From Candidatus Cloacimonadota bacterium (GTDB lineage Bacteria; Cloacimonadota; Cloacimonadia; Cloacimonadales; Cloacimonadaceae): a stretch of 64,000 nucleotides of DNA. Below, in pieces: positions 45,171-55,026 of the stretch. The translations under genes and the position numbers were made by a program. Below the pieces are notes generated by a model. That model was not told where the DNA came from. It saw nothing but the letters and a program-made list of their open reading frames with translations, and ran no database searches. The stretch spans positions 20,568 to 84,567 of the forward strand of contig JALOBT010000005.1 of NCBI GenBank assembly GCA_023228125.1, in the 5' to 3' direction. The stretch's first letter is position 1, and each line of letters starts with the position of its first letter.

Positions 45171-46469
45171 TTAGATCTGAATTTCTGGATAGAGCGGGAA
45201 TTTGGCGGTCAAAGTGCGAACTTCTGCTTTGATCCTGGCCAATTCTTCCTCGTTTTCATAGAGCTCGCTCACTCTTTTGATCATATTGGCGATTATCTTC
45301 ATTTCTGCCACGCCCATCCCGCGGGTGGTGACAGAAGGGGTGCCCAAGCGGATACCGGAAGCCACAAAAGGACTGCGGGTATCGAAGGGAACGGTGTTTT
45401 TATTGGCGGTAATGCCGGCTTTGTCCAGGGCTTCTTCCATCTTCTTACCGCTGGGTCCGCCTTTTTCTTCGGGGCCCAAATCGATGAGCAGGAGATGGGT
45501 ATCGGTGCCATTGGAAACCAGGTCAAAACCTTCTGCGATCAGCTCTTTGGCCAGAGCCTGAGCATTTTCCATCACCCGTTTTTGATAGAGCACAAATTCA
45601 GGTTTTAGAGCTTCACCAAAAGCCACCGCTTTACCGGCAATGGCGTGCATCAGAGGTCCACCCTGGATGCCGGGGAAGACTTTGCTATCGATATCTTTGG
45701 CATACTCTGCTTTGCACAGAATGAGCCCACCACGCGGGCCGCGCAGGGTTTTGTGAGTGGTGCTGGTAACTACATCTGCATAAGGCACAGGGTTTTGATG
45801 CAATCCAGCCGCCACCAGACCGGCGATGTGAGCCATATCAACCATGAGCTTGGCACCCACCAGATCGGCAATCTCCCGGAAGCGGGCAAAATCTATCTTT
45901 CTGGGATAGGCAGAGGCACCGGTTAAGATCATCTTAGGTTTATGCTCTTTGGCGAGGCGCTCAATCTCATCATAATCAAACTGCTGGGTGTCTTCGCGGA
46001 CCTTGTAAGGGATGATCTTGTAAAGCTGTCCGCTAAAAGAAAGGGGATGGCCATGGGTGAGATGTCCACCGTGAGCCAGCTCCAGAGCCAGCACGGTATC
46101 TCCCGGTTCTACCAAAGCGAAATAGGCGGCCATATTGGCCTGGGAACCGCTGTGGGGCTGCACATTGGCATGCTCGGCACCAAAGAGCTGCTTGGCTCTT
46201 TCGATGGCCAGACGCTCTACATCGTCGATATATTCGCAACCGCCATAATAGCGTCCGTATAGATTGTAGTTTACTTGGCCGGTTTTTTTGCTGAAGCGAT
46301 AGGGATAGCCTTCGGCATACTTATTTGTGAGGATGCTGCCTTGAGCTTCCATCACCGCCATAGAGGTAAAGTTCTCGCTGGCAATAAGCTCCAGGTTTTC
46401 CTGCTGCCGCAAGAGTTCGCTGGTGATCGCCGCATATATTTCGGGATCGTTCTTTTGGATGTGTTTCAC
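45171..46469 (-). CDS. glyA: Serine hydroxymethyltransferase
   Basis: 432 residues, near the family length. It converts serine and tetrahydrofolate to glycine and methylene-tetrahydrofolate with PLP. The PLP lysine is K240 in [13 protein letters not shown]. Further landmarks are [39 protein letters not shown] (in parts), [26 protein letters not shown] and [17 protein letters not shown]. The start is GTG 46469 (GGAGA 6 bases upstream), whose GTGA overlaps the rpiB stop by 4 nt. A strong terminator follows. Confidence 0.97.
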   Translation of the reverse strand: MKHIQKNDPEIYAAITSELLRQQENLELIASENFTSMAVMEAQGSILTNKYAEGYPYRFSKKTGQVNYNLYGRYYGGCEYIDDVERLAIERAKQLFGAEHANVQPHSGSQANMAAYFALVEPGDTVLALELAHGGHLTHGHPLSFSGQLYKIIPYKVREDTQQFDYDEIERLAKEHKPKMILTGASAYPRKIDFARFREIADLVGAKLMVDMAHIAGLVAAGLHQNPVPYADVVTSTTHKTLRGPRGGLILCKAEYAKDIDSKVFPGIQGGPLMHAIAGKAVAFGEALKPEFVLYQKRVMENAQALAKELIAEGFDLVSNGTDTHLLLIDLGPEEKGGPSGKKMEEALDKAGITANKNTVPFDTRSPFVASGIRLGTPSVTTRGMGVAEMKIIANMIKRVSELYENEEELARIKAEVRTLTAKFPLYPEIQI

Positions 46470-46900
46470 TTTGATTCTCCTTGATGTATTTTACTTAATC
46501 TATTTTGGTGTCGTCCTCCCTCAAAGGGAGTAGCAAGCCAGGTTTTTACAATTTCAATGGCGTAAGCAGAAGCTGTAAAGCGTCCGGCCAGAACCAGAAC
46601 ATTGGCATTATTGTGTTGGCGTGAAAGCCTGGCCACATCCGTGATGCTGCACAGGGCGGCGCGGATGCCGGGAACTTTATTGGCTGTGATGCTCATGCCG
46701 ATGCCGCTGCCGCAGATGAGGATGCCCATTTCGCATTCACCACAGGCTACCGCTTTTGCGGCGGGATATCCGGTATCAGGATAGTCCATGCTGGCTTCGC
46801 TAAAGGCGCCAAAATCTATAAATTCATGTTCGGGAAAGGCTTTCTTCAGCTCTTCCTTCAGGGCATATCCGGCGTGATCACTGGCGATGGCGAGTTTCAT
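46466..46900 (-). CDS. rpiB: Ribose-5-phosphate isomerase B
   Basis: 144 residues, complete. It interconverts ribose-5-phosphate and ribulose-5-phosphate. Landmarks: [12 protein letters not shown] (Asp8 and His9), [37 protein letters not shown] with catalytic Cys63, and [19 protein letters not shown] 46900 has GGAGGAAAG and overlaps the stop of the upstream acyltransferase by 4 nt. The stop overlaps glyA. The pair rpiB-glyA is common in many bacteria. Confidence 0.96.
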   Translation of the reverse strand: MKLAIASDHAGYALKEELKKAFPEHEFIDFGAFSEASMDYPDTGYPAAKAVACGECEMGILICGSGIGMSITANKVPGIRAALCSITDVARLSRQHNNANVLVLAGRFTASAYAIEIVKTWLATPFEGGRHQNRLSKIHQGESK

Positions 46901-47805
46901 CTTTCCTCCGTCATCAGACAGCTCAGGGCTATGCAGTAGTATTTGGAATTCTCGCTTTCGCTGCGGCTCATCACGATCACCGGCTTAGTGGTTCCCTGGA
47001 TGAGGCCGGCCAATTCACCCTGGGCAAAGAGCATCAGCCCTTTGTAGAAGGCATTGGCAGTTTCCAGATTCGGGAAGATCAGGATATCGGCAGCTCCGGC
47101 AATGGGGCTTTCTACGCCTTTGATGGCAAGGCTGGAAGGATCGCAGGCCAGGAATATATCCAGCGGGCCATCCACCACGCAGCCTTTGATCTGAGCGCGC
47201 TGGGCCATCTTGGAAATCAGGGCATAATCGATGGTATTCGGCATCGCTTCCGAGACTTTCTCTGTGGCAGAAATGAGCGCTACTTTGGGCATCACTATGT
47301 CCAGAGCATTGGCCATCTTGACGCTATAGTTTAGCATAGCAATCTTTTGAGTAAGATCGGGATTGGGCAGCACTGCGGTATCCGAAATCAAAAGCAATTT
47401 GTGATATTTGGGCAATTCCAGGGCGCAGGTATAGCTCATCACCGCTTTGGGCGGCAGCAATCCTGTAGTCTTATTCAGCACTTCCTTGAGGAATTTATCC
47501 GTGCCCACCAGGCCTTTCATCAGCACATCGGCCTCACCGGATTTCACCATGCGCACGGCTGTTTTGGTGGCCTTCTCAGAATCTGGAAGATCGATGATCT
47601 GATAGCCAGCCTTGGGCAGGAGAGCTGCTTCGGGTAGGGCCAAAATGCGCTCCTGCGAGCCGATCAAAATGGGATAGATAAAGCCTTCTTGGGCAGCGCG
47701 GGCCAGTGCGCCCAGGGTATTCGAATCCTCGGCTACAGCCACAGCTATTCTGGTCTTTTTGCCCAGGGCTTTGGCTTTGATGGCGATCTCATTTAAGGTT
47801 TTCAT
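46897..47805 (-). CDS. Phosphate acetyl/butyryltransferase family protein (paralog 2)
   Basis: 302 residues from ATG 47805 (a longer frame to 47898 would run into the upstream gene). Family landmarks: RIAVAVAEDSNTLGALARAAQEGFI, GEADVLMKGLVGTDKFLKEVLN, LLISDTAVLPNPDLTQKIAMLNYSV, VKGVESPIAGAADILIFPNLETANAFYKGL (in part, with IKG), VIVMSRSES. Members exchange phosphate and CoA on acetyl, butyryl or related acyl groups. It starts 4 bases after the stop of paralog 1 and overlaps rpiB by 4 nt. No acetate or butyrate kinase gene is present in the window, so the acyl-phosphate partner is not local. Confidence 0.85.
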   Translation of the reverse strand: MKTLNEIAIKAKALGKKTRIAVAVAEDSNTLGALARAAQEGFIYPILIGSQERILALPEAALLPKAGYQIIDLPDSEKATKTAVRMVKSGEADVLMKGLVGTDKFLKEVLNKTTGLLPPKAVMSYTCALELPKYHKLLLISDTAVLPNPDLTQKIAMLNYSVKMANALDIVMPKVALISATEKVSEAMPNTIDYALISKMAQRAQIKGCVVDGPLDIFLACDPSSLAIKGVESPIAGAADILIFPNLETANAFYKGLMLFAQGELAGLIQGTTKPVIVMSRSESENSKYYCIALSCLMTEER

Positions 47806-47809
47806 ATCA

Positions 47810-48712
47810 CTAAGCCAGGAGTGCGGCCAAGGCGATGGAATAGAGCTTGGAGCGTTCAGTGTCGCCACGGGAGGTGAGCACACAAGGCACCCGGGCACCC
47901 ATCACGATGGCGCAAAGTTCGCAGCCCATGAGCTTTACCAGGGTCTTGTAAAAGACATTTCCCGCTTCGATATTGGGGAAAAGAATGCAATCCGCATCTC
48001 CACAGACTTCGCATGCTATGCCTTTGATCTGGGCACTTTCTTTGTCTATGATGAGATCAAAACCTAAGGGGCCCTCGATGGTAGCACCTTTGATCTGTCC
48101 CCGATCCGCCATTTTGGAGATGATAGCGGCATCGGCACAGGAAGGGATCTTGGGCAAGGTTTGCTCACTGGCTGCTTGCAGGCCCACCTTGGGCCTTTCG
48201 ATGCCCAAAAATTGGGCTACGCGAATCAAATACTTCGTAATAGCGATCTTCTGCTTCAGATCCGGCAAGGGAATGATGGCCACATCGCCAAAGATGAGCA
48301 GTTTATGATAGGTCTCTGGTTCGGCCACGGTGACGTGGGAAAGGATAGCACCGGCGTCCATTAGCCCATGTTCTTTGTTCAAAATAGCTCTCATATAACG
48401 GTCTGTAGAGAGCAGACCCTTCATCAGGAAATCGCCCTCGCCAGCATTGATCAGAGCCACAGCTTTGGCAGCAGCGGCTATATCGTTATCAACATGGATG
48501 ATGGTAAAATTGGCGGGATCGATATCGTGCTCGGCGCACACGGCTTTAATCTTGGGTTCATCTCCCACCAGGATGCCCTGGACAATGTTCATTTTCACGG
48601 CTTCATACACGGCCATAATGGTATGAGCGTCTATCGCCCATGCTGCTACAAGACGCTTTTTGGCTCGGCTTTTCAGAACCTCAAACATTTCGTCTAATTT
48701 TCGAATTTCCAC
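47810..48712 (-). CDS. Phosphate butyryltransferase-like protein (paralog 1)
   Basis: 300 residues from GTG 48712, with GGAGAACAA before it. Family landmarks: KKRLVAAWAIDAHTIMAVYEAV, EGDFLMKGLLSTDRYMRAILNKE, LLIFGDVAIIPLPDLKQKIAITKY, DADCILFPNIEAGNVFYKTLVK, ARVPCVLTSRGDTERSKLYSIALA (in parts). It is closest in pattern to Ptb enzymes. Together with the paralog 4 bases downstream it forms a tandem pair of similar length. The presence of two may mean different acyl specificities or a hetero-oligomer. Confidence 0.85.
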   Translation of the reverse strand: MEIRKLDEMFEVLKSRAKKRLVAAWAIDAHTIMAVYEAVKMNIVQGILVGDEPKIKAVCAEHDIDPANFTIIHVDNDIAAAAKAVALINAGEGDFLMKGLLSTDRYMRAILNKEHGLMDAGAILSHVTVAEPETYHKLLIFGDVAIIPLPDLKQKIAITKYLIRVAQFLGIERPKVGLQAASEQTLPKIPSCADAAIISKMADRGQIKGATIEGPLGFDLIIDKESAQIKGIACEVCGDADCILFPNIEAGNVFYKTLVKLMGCELCAIVMGARVPCVLTSRGDTERSKLYSIALAALLA

Positions 48713-48739
48713 TTGTTCTCCATTTATTTCACTTAATTA

Positions 48740-50131
48740 TTAAAAACACCAGGCGTTGATCAGATTGGGTTGATTGGGGCTTACATCCAGCGTATGCACC
48801 TGGCTATAGAGCAGGTCTCCCGTTTCTGAATAGTATTCCAGGCGGATGGTATTTTGTCCGGCAGAGACGGGGATTTCGGCGATCAAAGCGGCTCCCGGAA
48901 AGAATTGCGAAAGCCTGAGATCGGCATTTTCACTGAAGAGAACCGCTGCATCCATGGCCAGGCTGAGCAGGGATGCGCCGAAACTGGATGTCTCTTTTCT
49001 GGCTTGAGTCTTGGCCTCTTCTGCTGCAATACCTTTGAGCACGCTGCGGGAAATGCTTTTGAGCATGATCATCGGCTCTTTGGCCTCATAACTGTGCTGG
49101 GCTACCAGGTTAAAATCCTCCAGCTTTTGCAGGGTATAGCGCTGGCCATCCGGGGCTACAGCATCCACGCGCCAGACCCGGGAATTGCGCTCAACCAGAT
49201 AAGGCAGAGCAAATTTGAAATAGTATCCTTCCGCGATGCCCACCCAGGGAATGGCAGTTACATCAATATATTCGTCCACACTACCCACCAAAAGCAGATC
49301 TTTGGAGGTGTGAATGTGCATTTCCCGGGCCCGTTTATAGGGACCGCGATTGATGAAACTCAGCACCCGCACCACATTGCCGTTTTTGGCCGCTTGGGGA
49401 TGAAATATCTCAGGTGGCGAAAAAGGATACAAATCCGGCTGGCTATCAAAGGCAAACTGGATATTGTCATAATCGATCCTGGCGTCATCTTTTTGGCGGG
49501 AAGCTTCATACATTATCATGCTCAGATAGCGGGCCAGGGCGGAAGAGTGAAAGCGGCTTTTACCAGCTTTGAGGTCTATCTCAGCCTTGCTTTCTTTGAG
49601 CATTTCCTTGGCTATTTTAGCATGCTTTTGCTCCAGATAACCCAGCTTTTCGTCCAAACGCCGGATCTCCACAAAGGCGGCATCCCTATCGCCCAGATTC
49701 AGATAGTTCAAGGCTTTGAAGACATTGATATAGATATCTTCATAATCCTCTCCGGCATACTCCAGGGTGTTGTCGTTCAACAGCATGGAGCCTGCCCCGC
49801 GGGATAGACTCTTCGTTTGAAGCTGCTCTATCGCAGTCTCGGCCAGCTCCAAAAGCTCGTTGCTACGCTCCCAATCCCCATTGTAATGATGCAATACCCC
49901 AGCATCCAGATAGTAAAGCAGACGCTCTTTGTCCTTGTAATACTTGGGATTTTCCACGATCTTGAGCGCGGCTACAATATCCCTGCTGGCCAAAGCGTTA
50001 TCCAGGTCCTGGACGACTTTGGGGCTATGAATGGCCGAGGCACAGGAGCAAAGCAGCAGCACCGAAACAAAAAGCAGTAAGCCCGCTGCGATCTTACCAA
50101 AGATTGCTCTATGCCCGAAGATTTCGCTCAT
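48740..50131 (-). CDS. COG3014-like lipoprotein
   Basis: 463 residues. Lipobox LLCSC gives Cys30 after a longer than usual signal. Residues 40-210 are helical repeats (RLLYYLDAGVLHHYNGDWERSNELLELAE; EDIYINVFKALNYLNLGD, in parts). The rest is mixed, ending with a beta-rich stretch (IPVSAGQNTIRLEYYSETGDLLYS). This layout matches COG3014, an uncharacterised lipoprotein family found beside LpoB-like genes in many bacteria, as here with a 5-nt gap. A role in peptidoglycan synthesis activation is suggested by that pairing only. Confidence 0.82.
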   Translation of the reverse strand: MSEIFGHRAIFGKIAAGLLLFVSVLLLCSCASAIHSPKVVQDLDNALASRDIVAALKIVENPKYYKDKERLLYYLDAGVLHHYNGDWERSNELLELAETAIEQLQTKSLSRGAGSMLLNDNTLEYAGEDYEDIYINVFKALNYLNLGDRDAAFVEIRRLDEKLGYLEQKHAKIAKEMLKESKAEIDLKAGKSRFHSSALARYLSMIMYEASRQKDDARIDYDNIQFAFDSQPDLYPFSPPEIFHPQAAKNGNVVRVLSFINRGPYKRAREMHIHTSKDLLLVGSVDEYIDVTAIPWVGIAEGYYFKFALPYLVERNSRVWRVDAVAPDGQRYTLQKLEDFNLVAQHSYEAKEPMIMLKSISRSVLKGIAAEEAKTQARKETSSFGASLLSLAMDAAVLFSENADLRLSQFFPGAALIAEIPVSAGQNTIRLEYYSETGDLLYSQVHTLDVSPNQPNLINAWCF

Positions 50132-50136
50132 CTATC

Positions 50137-50736
50137 TTATTTAAAACGTCTGGTTTCCACGATCTTCATGATTTCTTTATTGCCAATCCAGACTTTTTCG
50201 CTGGTTTCCACATTCACGAGCTGCATATCTACCTGGTAGTATTTGGCTTTGGTGCGATCGACCTTGTCCATGATGGTCTTCACGGTGCCTTGCAACATAA
50301 AGTCCGCGCCCAGCTCTGCAGCCATGCGCTTTGCAGTATCTTCTGAAGCATAATACTGCTGCTCTGCACGTTCATCCCGCAGCTCTTCGCGTTCTTCTTT
50401 GGAAGATACAAAACGAATCGTATTGCTATTGATCAATTCACGGGATATATCGGATACGAAGGTGCCCATTTCGATGTGCTCGCTGGAGAGATTGCGCATC
50501 ATGCCTATCACTACGACAGGTGTACGGCCAGTTTCCCGGGAGAAACTGCTCAGCCAGGGGCGGGAGACCACGTCCCGAATCATTTCTTCAGCCACCAAAC
50601 GGCTGTCTGTACTGTTCCATTTTCCACTCAGATCCATGGTGGTTTCCGGGGAAACTCTTTGAACCTTCACACTGGGGCCACAAGCCACCAGTACTAAGGT
50701 ACATACGGCCAAAACAGCGATCAATACTTTCTTCAT
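50137..50736 (-). CDS. LpoB-like lipoprotein
   Basis: 199 residues with lipobox LVAC (Cys19). The mature part DLSGKWNSTDSRLVAEEMIRDVVSRPWL, VVVIGMMRNLSSEHIEMGTFVSDISRELINSNTIRF and MAAELGADFMLQGTVKTIMD (in parts) matches the penicillin-binding-protein activator LpoB family. In E. coli LpoB reaches through the peptidoglycan to stimulate PBP1b. ATG 50736 has GGAGGAAAG. It is the first gene of the transcript that continues through COG3014, the two acyltransferases, rpiB and glyA. Confidence 0.85.
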   Translation of the reverse strand: MKKVLIAVLAVCTLVLVACGPSVKVQRVSPETTMDLSGKWNSTDSRLVAEEMIRDVVSRPWLSSFSRETGRTPVVVIGMMRNLSSEHIEMGTFVSDISRELINSNTIRFVSSKEEREELRDERAEQQYYASEDTAKRMAAELGADFMLQGTVKTIMDKVDRTKAKYYQVDMQLVNVETSEKVWIGNKEIMKIVETRRFK

Positions 50737-51148
50737 CTTTCCTCCATCCTTTTCTTAAGGACCTTTATTATACTGTTTTTCTATGCAATATATAGAATTC
50801 TATAAAACTGAAAGGGGCAAAGCTCTTTTTTTGTCAATGACTTTCTGCAATAAAGACTATCCTGGGACGCTTTTCCTGCGGAACTGTATCTGCTAAAACC
50901 TTCATTCCTCCGCAAAGACGGCGTCCTACGCTAAGATGATATCTTGTAAATCAAAGCGGGATTTATGTAATTGTTCTTGGGCAGGAACGGCGTCCTGCGC
51001 TACAAAGAACGGCGTCTGTGCTACAAAGAACAGCGTCCATGGCGTTGGAAATATCCACAATTAGCTCTTCCGGGCACATAGCTGATGGTAAATGCCGAGG
51101 CATTGTGGTTCAGATAGGGATTTTCGTGATTCTCGTATAGAACACAGA
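50737..51148. other. Intergenic region with short tandem GGCGTC repeats
   Basis: No gene is seen. The 50985-51040 part has tandem units of GAACGGCGTC..GCTACAAA: a 22-base unit at 50985-51006, a 21-base unit at 51007-51027 and a third beginning at 51028. A related phrase ACGGCGTCCTACGCTA lies near 50917. A TATAAT-like hexamer at 50772-50767 (minus) could be the LpoB promoter -10, with no clear -35. Confidence 0.55.
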
Positions 51149-52426
51149 TCAGTTTCTGCGCAAAAGCCCGCGGATGATCTGCCAATCCTCGGGATTCGGT
51201 TTCAGCAGAGCCGCAAAGCCAAATTTCTCGCCCAAGGCAAGCTGCAGCACATACCAGATACCAAATCCGGCATAGGAGATGGTGGTAGCCAAAGCGGCAC
51301 CCTTGATGCCCATTTTGGGGATCAAGATCAGATTGGCACCAAGGTTCAAGGCAAAGGTGCAAAAGGTGATCCAGAGATGAATATGGGGTTTGCCCTGAAC
51401 GTAAAACCAGGGCGAGGCGATCCGCGGAATACAGGCAAAAAGCACCCCGGGGAGCAGGATGATGGTGACCGAGCTGGCTCTGGCAAAAGCAGCTCCATAG
51501 ACAAACGGGATCAGGAAACTGCCCAAAATCCCGACAAAAGAGAGGATGAGGCAGACATAGAAGCTGAGCCGGATGGTGCGGGCAGTAAGGACGCTGCCGT
51601 TATCGGTTTCCGGCAGATTGTAGAGCCGCCCAATCAGCGCACTGGTGATGGCCGTGGGCAGCAGGAACATCAGTTCTGCGATGATCACCGCGATGCTATA
51701 GATGCCCAGTTCGCTCACCCCTAAATACTGTTTGATCATGATCTGATCCACCCTCAGCAGCAAGTAGGCAAAGAGTGCAGACCACCAGCCATAAGCGCCG
51801 TATTTGAATTCCGCTTTTAGTGCCGGCAAACTCACCAAACATAGATACTTCTCCTTGAGTGCGAGCTGGATGATGATGAACCACAGCAGCATAGAAACCA
51901 CCATGATACAGAAGAAACTAAGAGGCGTGAGCAGACCCAAAAGCCAGAAAACCACTATCGCCAGGCTGCGCAGAAAGAATACGATCAGCCCGATATTGTT
52001 GTTTTGGATGATCTTTTCATCGCCGACCAGCCAGGCTTGATGATGATTGGTAAAAATGGTGGAGACCATCAGAAACACTCCGCCCACGATATATACCGTG
52101 CTGTATGAATCCAGGAGCAGGCCCCGAGCTCTGGCCAGGGCGACCAAACCCACCAAAACCAGGGAAATCAGGCTCAGAGTATTCACATTGGAACTGTATA
52201 TTTGGGTGCGGTCAAAGGCGCTTTTTTTTTGAAAATAGGTAACCGCTGAGGAGAGGCCGAAATGCCCAAAGCCCCCCAGAAGATTGAACACCAGTAGGAT
52301 ATAAGCGATATAACCTTGTCCTTCAGGGCCCAGGGTTCGCGCTACGATCACCCCGGTAAAGACCCCAAAGATGATCTTCAGGATCTGCGTGAAGAAATTG
52401 TGCCCGATGTTTTTGCTATAGCCCAT
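51149..52426 (-). CDS. Oligosaccharide flippase (Wzx/MVF-like membrane protein)
   Basis: 425 residues with about twelve hydrophobic segments spread over the length. The start (NIGHNFFTQILKIIFGVFTGVIVARTLGPEGQGYIAYILLV, in parts) is typical of polysaccharide-exporter Wzx proteins, with LARTLG-type and GPEGQG motifs. It would move lipid-linked glycan across the inner membrane. The last residues are basic (KPNPEDWQIIRGLLRRN). Upstream genes encode ruvB, a DPM1-like transferase and a hexapeptide acyltransferase. It starts 8 bases after the ruvB stop and has only a weak ribosome site. Confidence 0.88.
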   Translation of the reverse strand: MGYSKNIGHNFFTQILKIIFGVFTGVIVARTLGPEGQGYIAYILLVFNLLGGFGHFGLSSAVTYFQKKSAFDRTQIYSSNVNTLSLISLVLVGLVALARARGLLLDSYSTVYIVGGVFLMVSTIFTNHHQAWLVGDEKIIQNNNIGLIVFFLRSLAIVVFWLLGLLTPLSFFCIMVVSMLLWFIIIQLALKEKYLCLVSLPALKAEFKYGAYGWWSALFAYLLLRVDQIMIKQYLGVSELGIYSIAVIIAELMFLLPTAITSALIGRLYNLPETDNGSVLTARTIRLSFYVCLILSFVGILGSFLIPFVYGAAFARASSVTIILLPGVLFACIPRIASPWFYVQGKPHIHLWITFCTFALNLGANLILIPKMGIKGAALATTISYAGFGIWYVLQLALGEKFGFAALLKPNPEDWQIIRGLLRRN

Positions 52427-52434
52427 CTACTGTT

Positions 52435-53451
52435 TTAAAAGATTTCGCTTTGGTCCGCTATCGGGCTCAGTCCCAGATGCTTATAGGCTTTAAATGTGAC
52501 CTTGCGTCCCTGGTTGGTGCGCTCCAAAAATCCCTGTTGCACCAGATAGGGCTCAAAAATCTCCTCAATGGTGCCAGAGTCTTCGCCGATGGCGGTAGCG
52601 ATGGTCTTGATACCCACCGGGCCACCGCGGTAATTCTCTATGATGGTAGTAAGTATGCGTTTATCCATCTCATCCAAGCCCGCGTGATCCACCTGCAACA
52701 TGGTCAAAGCGGAAAGTGCGATATCCAGAGTAATCACGCCTTTGCCCTTGATCTGCGCATAGTCCCGCACCCGGCGCAAAAGGCGATTGGCGATGCGGGG
52801 AGTGCCGCGGCTTCTTCTGGCCAGCTCTTTGATGCCCTCTTCCTCGGCCGGCACAGAAAGCAATTTGGCAGAGCGTCTGATGATCTGTTCAATCGACTCT
52901 TTATCGTAATAATCCAGCCTCAGAACAATGCCAAAGCGGTCTCTGAGAGGCGGGGTCAAAAGCCCGGCCCGGGTAGTGGCACCTACCAGAGTAAAGGGCT
53001 CCAGAGGAATCTTGAGGGTTCGGGAAGAAGGCCCGCTATCCAGGATGATCTCCATCTCAAAATCTTCCATAGCGGGATAGATATATTCTTCGATCACATG
53101 CGATAAGCGATGAATCTCATCTATAAAAAGGGTTTCGTGACGCCCCAGATTGGTAAGCACTCCCGCCAGATCGGAGGGCTTTTCGATCACCGGACCGCTG
53201 GAGACCGTGATCTCCACCCCCATTTCGCGGGCAATGATGGAGGCCAAAGTAGTTTTGCCCAAGCCGGGTGGGCCATAAAGCAGCACATGATCCAAGGGCT
53301 CCCCCCTGAGCCTGGCCGCTCGGATGCTGATATCCAAGAGTTCCTTGATATGATTCTGGCCGATAAAATCTTGTAAGCTCTTGGGCCTGAGTGCCCGGTC
53401 AAACTCTTTCTCTTCAGTTTGCAAAGTAGGGTTGTTTATTCTTTCCAGCAT
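52435..53451 (-). CDS. ruvB: Holliday junction branch-migration helicase RuvB
   Basis: 338 residues, normal length. Walker A GPPGLGKT at 60-67, Walker B DEIH at 111-114 with RLS following, [23 protein letters not shown] (sensor 1 and arginine region, in parts), and the C-terminal winged helix [22 protein letters not shown]. It drives branch migration of Holliday junctions with RuvA and is part of recombination repair. ruvA and ruvC are not in the window. It sits in a glycan-related operon between the DPM1-like gene (13-nt gap) and the flippase (8-nt gap). Confidence 0.98.
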   Translation of the reverse strand: MLERINNPTLQTEEKEFDRALRPKSLQDFIGQNHIKELLDISIRAARLRGEPLDHVLLYGPPGLGKTTLASIIAREMGVEITVSSGPVIEKPSDLAGVLTNLGRHETLFIDEIHRLSHVIEEYIYPAMEDFEMEIILDSGPSSRTLKIPLEPFTLVGATTRAGLLTPPLRDRFGIVLRLDYYDKESIEQIIRRSAKLLSVPAEEEGIKELARRSRGTPRIANRLLRRVRDYAQIKGKGVITLDIALSALTMLQVDHAGLDEMDKRILTTIIENYRGGPVGIKTIATAIGEDSGTIEEIFEPYLVQQGFLERTNQGRKVTFKAYKHLGLSPIADQSEIF

Positions 53452-53464
53452 GGTGCGCCTTGCT

Positions 53465-54187
53465 TTAGTGGAGTCTTCCCAGGAGTTTACGAATTTGCAG
53501 GAACCATACCATCCAGACTGCTTCCCAGACGATATTGCGGCTCATTTTGGATTCCCCTTCCGAGCGTTCGGTAAAGACTATCGGGATCTCTTTGACGTGG
53601 AATCCCTGGGTCCAGGCTTTGAAATTCATCTCAATCTGAAAAGCATAGCCATCGGAGAGAATCTTATCCAGATTAATGGCCTGAAGAACCTTGCGGCGGA
53701 AGCATTTGAATCCGCCAGTGGGGTCTTTGATAGGCATGCCGGTGATGATGCGCACATATTTTGAGGCAAAGTAGCTGATCATCAGCCGTTTGAAGGGCCA
53801 ATTGACGATATTTACCCCATTGGAATAGCGGGAGCCGATCACCAGATCATAGATCTGGGCAGCTTCCAAAAGGCGGGGCACATCATCCGGATTGTGCGAA
53901 AAATCTGCGTCCATCTCCAGGATGAATTCATAACCTTTTTCCAGAGCGTACTTGAAGCCGGCTACATAGGCCGAACCCAGCCCCATCTTGCCTGGCCGCT
54001 CAATGATATGCAGGCGGGCTTCACTCTGCATCAGGGCTTTTACGGCATCAGCAGTGCCATCTGGGCTGTTGTCGTCCATCACCAATACTTCCAGATCCGC
54101 CGCTTTACTTAAGACCGTGCGGATAATGCGGTCTATGTTCCTGATCTCGTTGTAAGTAGGTATGATAAGTAGTGCTTTCATGGTCAT
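53465..54187 (-). CDS. Polyprenol monophosphomannose synthase-like glycosyltransferase
   Basis: 240 residues, a GT-A family-2 fold. [32 protein letters not shown] and [10 protein letters not shown] (Asp93 and Asp95) match the dolichyl/polyprenyl-phosphate mannosyltransferase DPM1 group. [17 protein letters not shown], then [10 protein letters not shown], complete the signature. It lacks a C-terminal membrane domain. It would transfer a sugar from a GDP- or UDP-sugar to a lipid carrier, and the exact sugar is unknown. The ATG at 54187 overlaps the acyltransferase stop by 4 nt. Confidence 0.9.
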   Translation of the reverse strand: MTMKALLIIPTYNEIRNIDRIIRTVLSKAADLEVLVMDDNSPDGTADAVKALMQSEARLHIIERPGKMGLGSAYVAGFKYALEKGYEFILEMDADFSHNPDDVPRLLEAAQIYDLVIGSRYSNGVNIVNWPFKRLMISYFASKYVRIITGMPIKDPTGGFKCFRRKVLQAINLDKILSDGYAFQIEMNFKAWTQGFHVKEIPIVFTERSEGESKMSRNIVWEAVWMVWFLQIRKLLGRLH

Positions 54188-54936
54188 TTATCCAGGTTGT
54201 TTTTTAATAGTTGATTGTCCGGCACATCGCGCAGAACTTTGGCGGGACTGCCCACCACGATTTTGGCCGCAGGAACATCACGGGTTACCACTGCGCCTGC
54301 AGCTACGGTGCCATCGCTTTCTATCACTTTGCCCGGCAGGATAGTGGCATTGACTCCGATGCGGCTGCCGCTTTTCATGGTGATGCCTTTGAAATGCTGG
54401 AATCTTTCGGGATCCCGCGCCATAAAGTTGTCGTTACTGGTAGCCACGCAAGGTGCTACAAAACAATAGTCTTCCACCACAGAATAAGCGGTGATATAGG
54501 CATTGGTCTCGAATTTATTGCGATCGCCGATGGTGACATAGTTTTCGATAGCCACATTGCGGCCGATGATATTGAGGCTGCCGATCTTGACGTTCTCGCG
54601 GATGGTGGCCAGATCTGCAATGAGATTGCGCTCCCCGAGCTCGCACTGGGCATAGATCACCACGTTTGCCCCGATCTGACAATAGCTGCCGATCCTGGCG
54701 GGGGCAAGATTATCTGCCACTTTGAAGATACTGCGGGGGGAGGACAAGGGTTTCTTGCCGATGATGACGTTATCATCGATCCGGACTCTGTCTCCGATGA
54801 TGCTGCCCTCGTAGATCACCACATTGTGGCCGATCAGGCAGTGGTCACCGATAATTACCTTGTCCAAAATCACGGTATTGTACCCGATTTGAACTTCTTT
54901 TCCCAGCTTAACGCTGCTATCTATGTGCTGATTCAT
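54184..54936 (-). CDS. Left-handed beta-helix acyltransferase
   Basis: 250 residues made of hexapeptide repeats with I/V-G spacing (VIIGDHCLIGHNVVIYEGSIIGDRVRIDDNVIIG; TIRENVKIGSLNIIGRNVAI, in parts). The C-terminal segment GSRIGVNATILPGKVIESDGTVAAGAVVTRDVP is the usual acetyltransferase end. It resembles WbpD-like sugar acetyltransferases. It probably modifies an amino sugar for a surface glycan. ATG 54936 has GGAGGTAAA. It is the first of the four-gene glycan/ruvB operon. Confidence 0.85.
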   Translation of the reverse strand: MNQHIDSSVKLGKEVQIGYNTVILDKVIIGDHCLIGHNVVIYEGSIIGDRVRIDDNVIIGKKPLSSPRSIFKVADNLAPARIGSYCQIGANVVIYAQCELGERNLIADLATIRENVKIGSLNIIGRNVAIENYVTIGDRNKFETNAYITAYSVVEDYCFVAPCVATSNDNFMARDPERFQHFKGITMKSGSRIGVNATILPGKVIESDGTVAAGAVVTRDVPAAKIVVGSPAKVLRDVPDNQLLKNNLDK

Positions 54937-55026
54937 TTTACCTCCAGCTATCTAAACCAACTTTTCTCTCGACAAGTATTAAGGCAAGTAAAAAATGACT
55001 TTACTTAAGAAAAAGGAAGTGAAGCG

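Noticed and set aside
48854..49807. Long plus-strand frame of 317 codons
   Set aside because: It lies wholly antisense to the COG3014-like lipoprotein, which has a lipobox and family features. The frame's translation has no recognisable domain.
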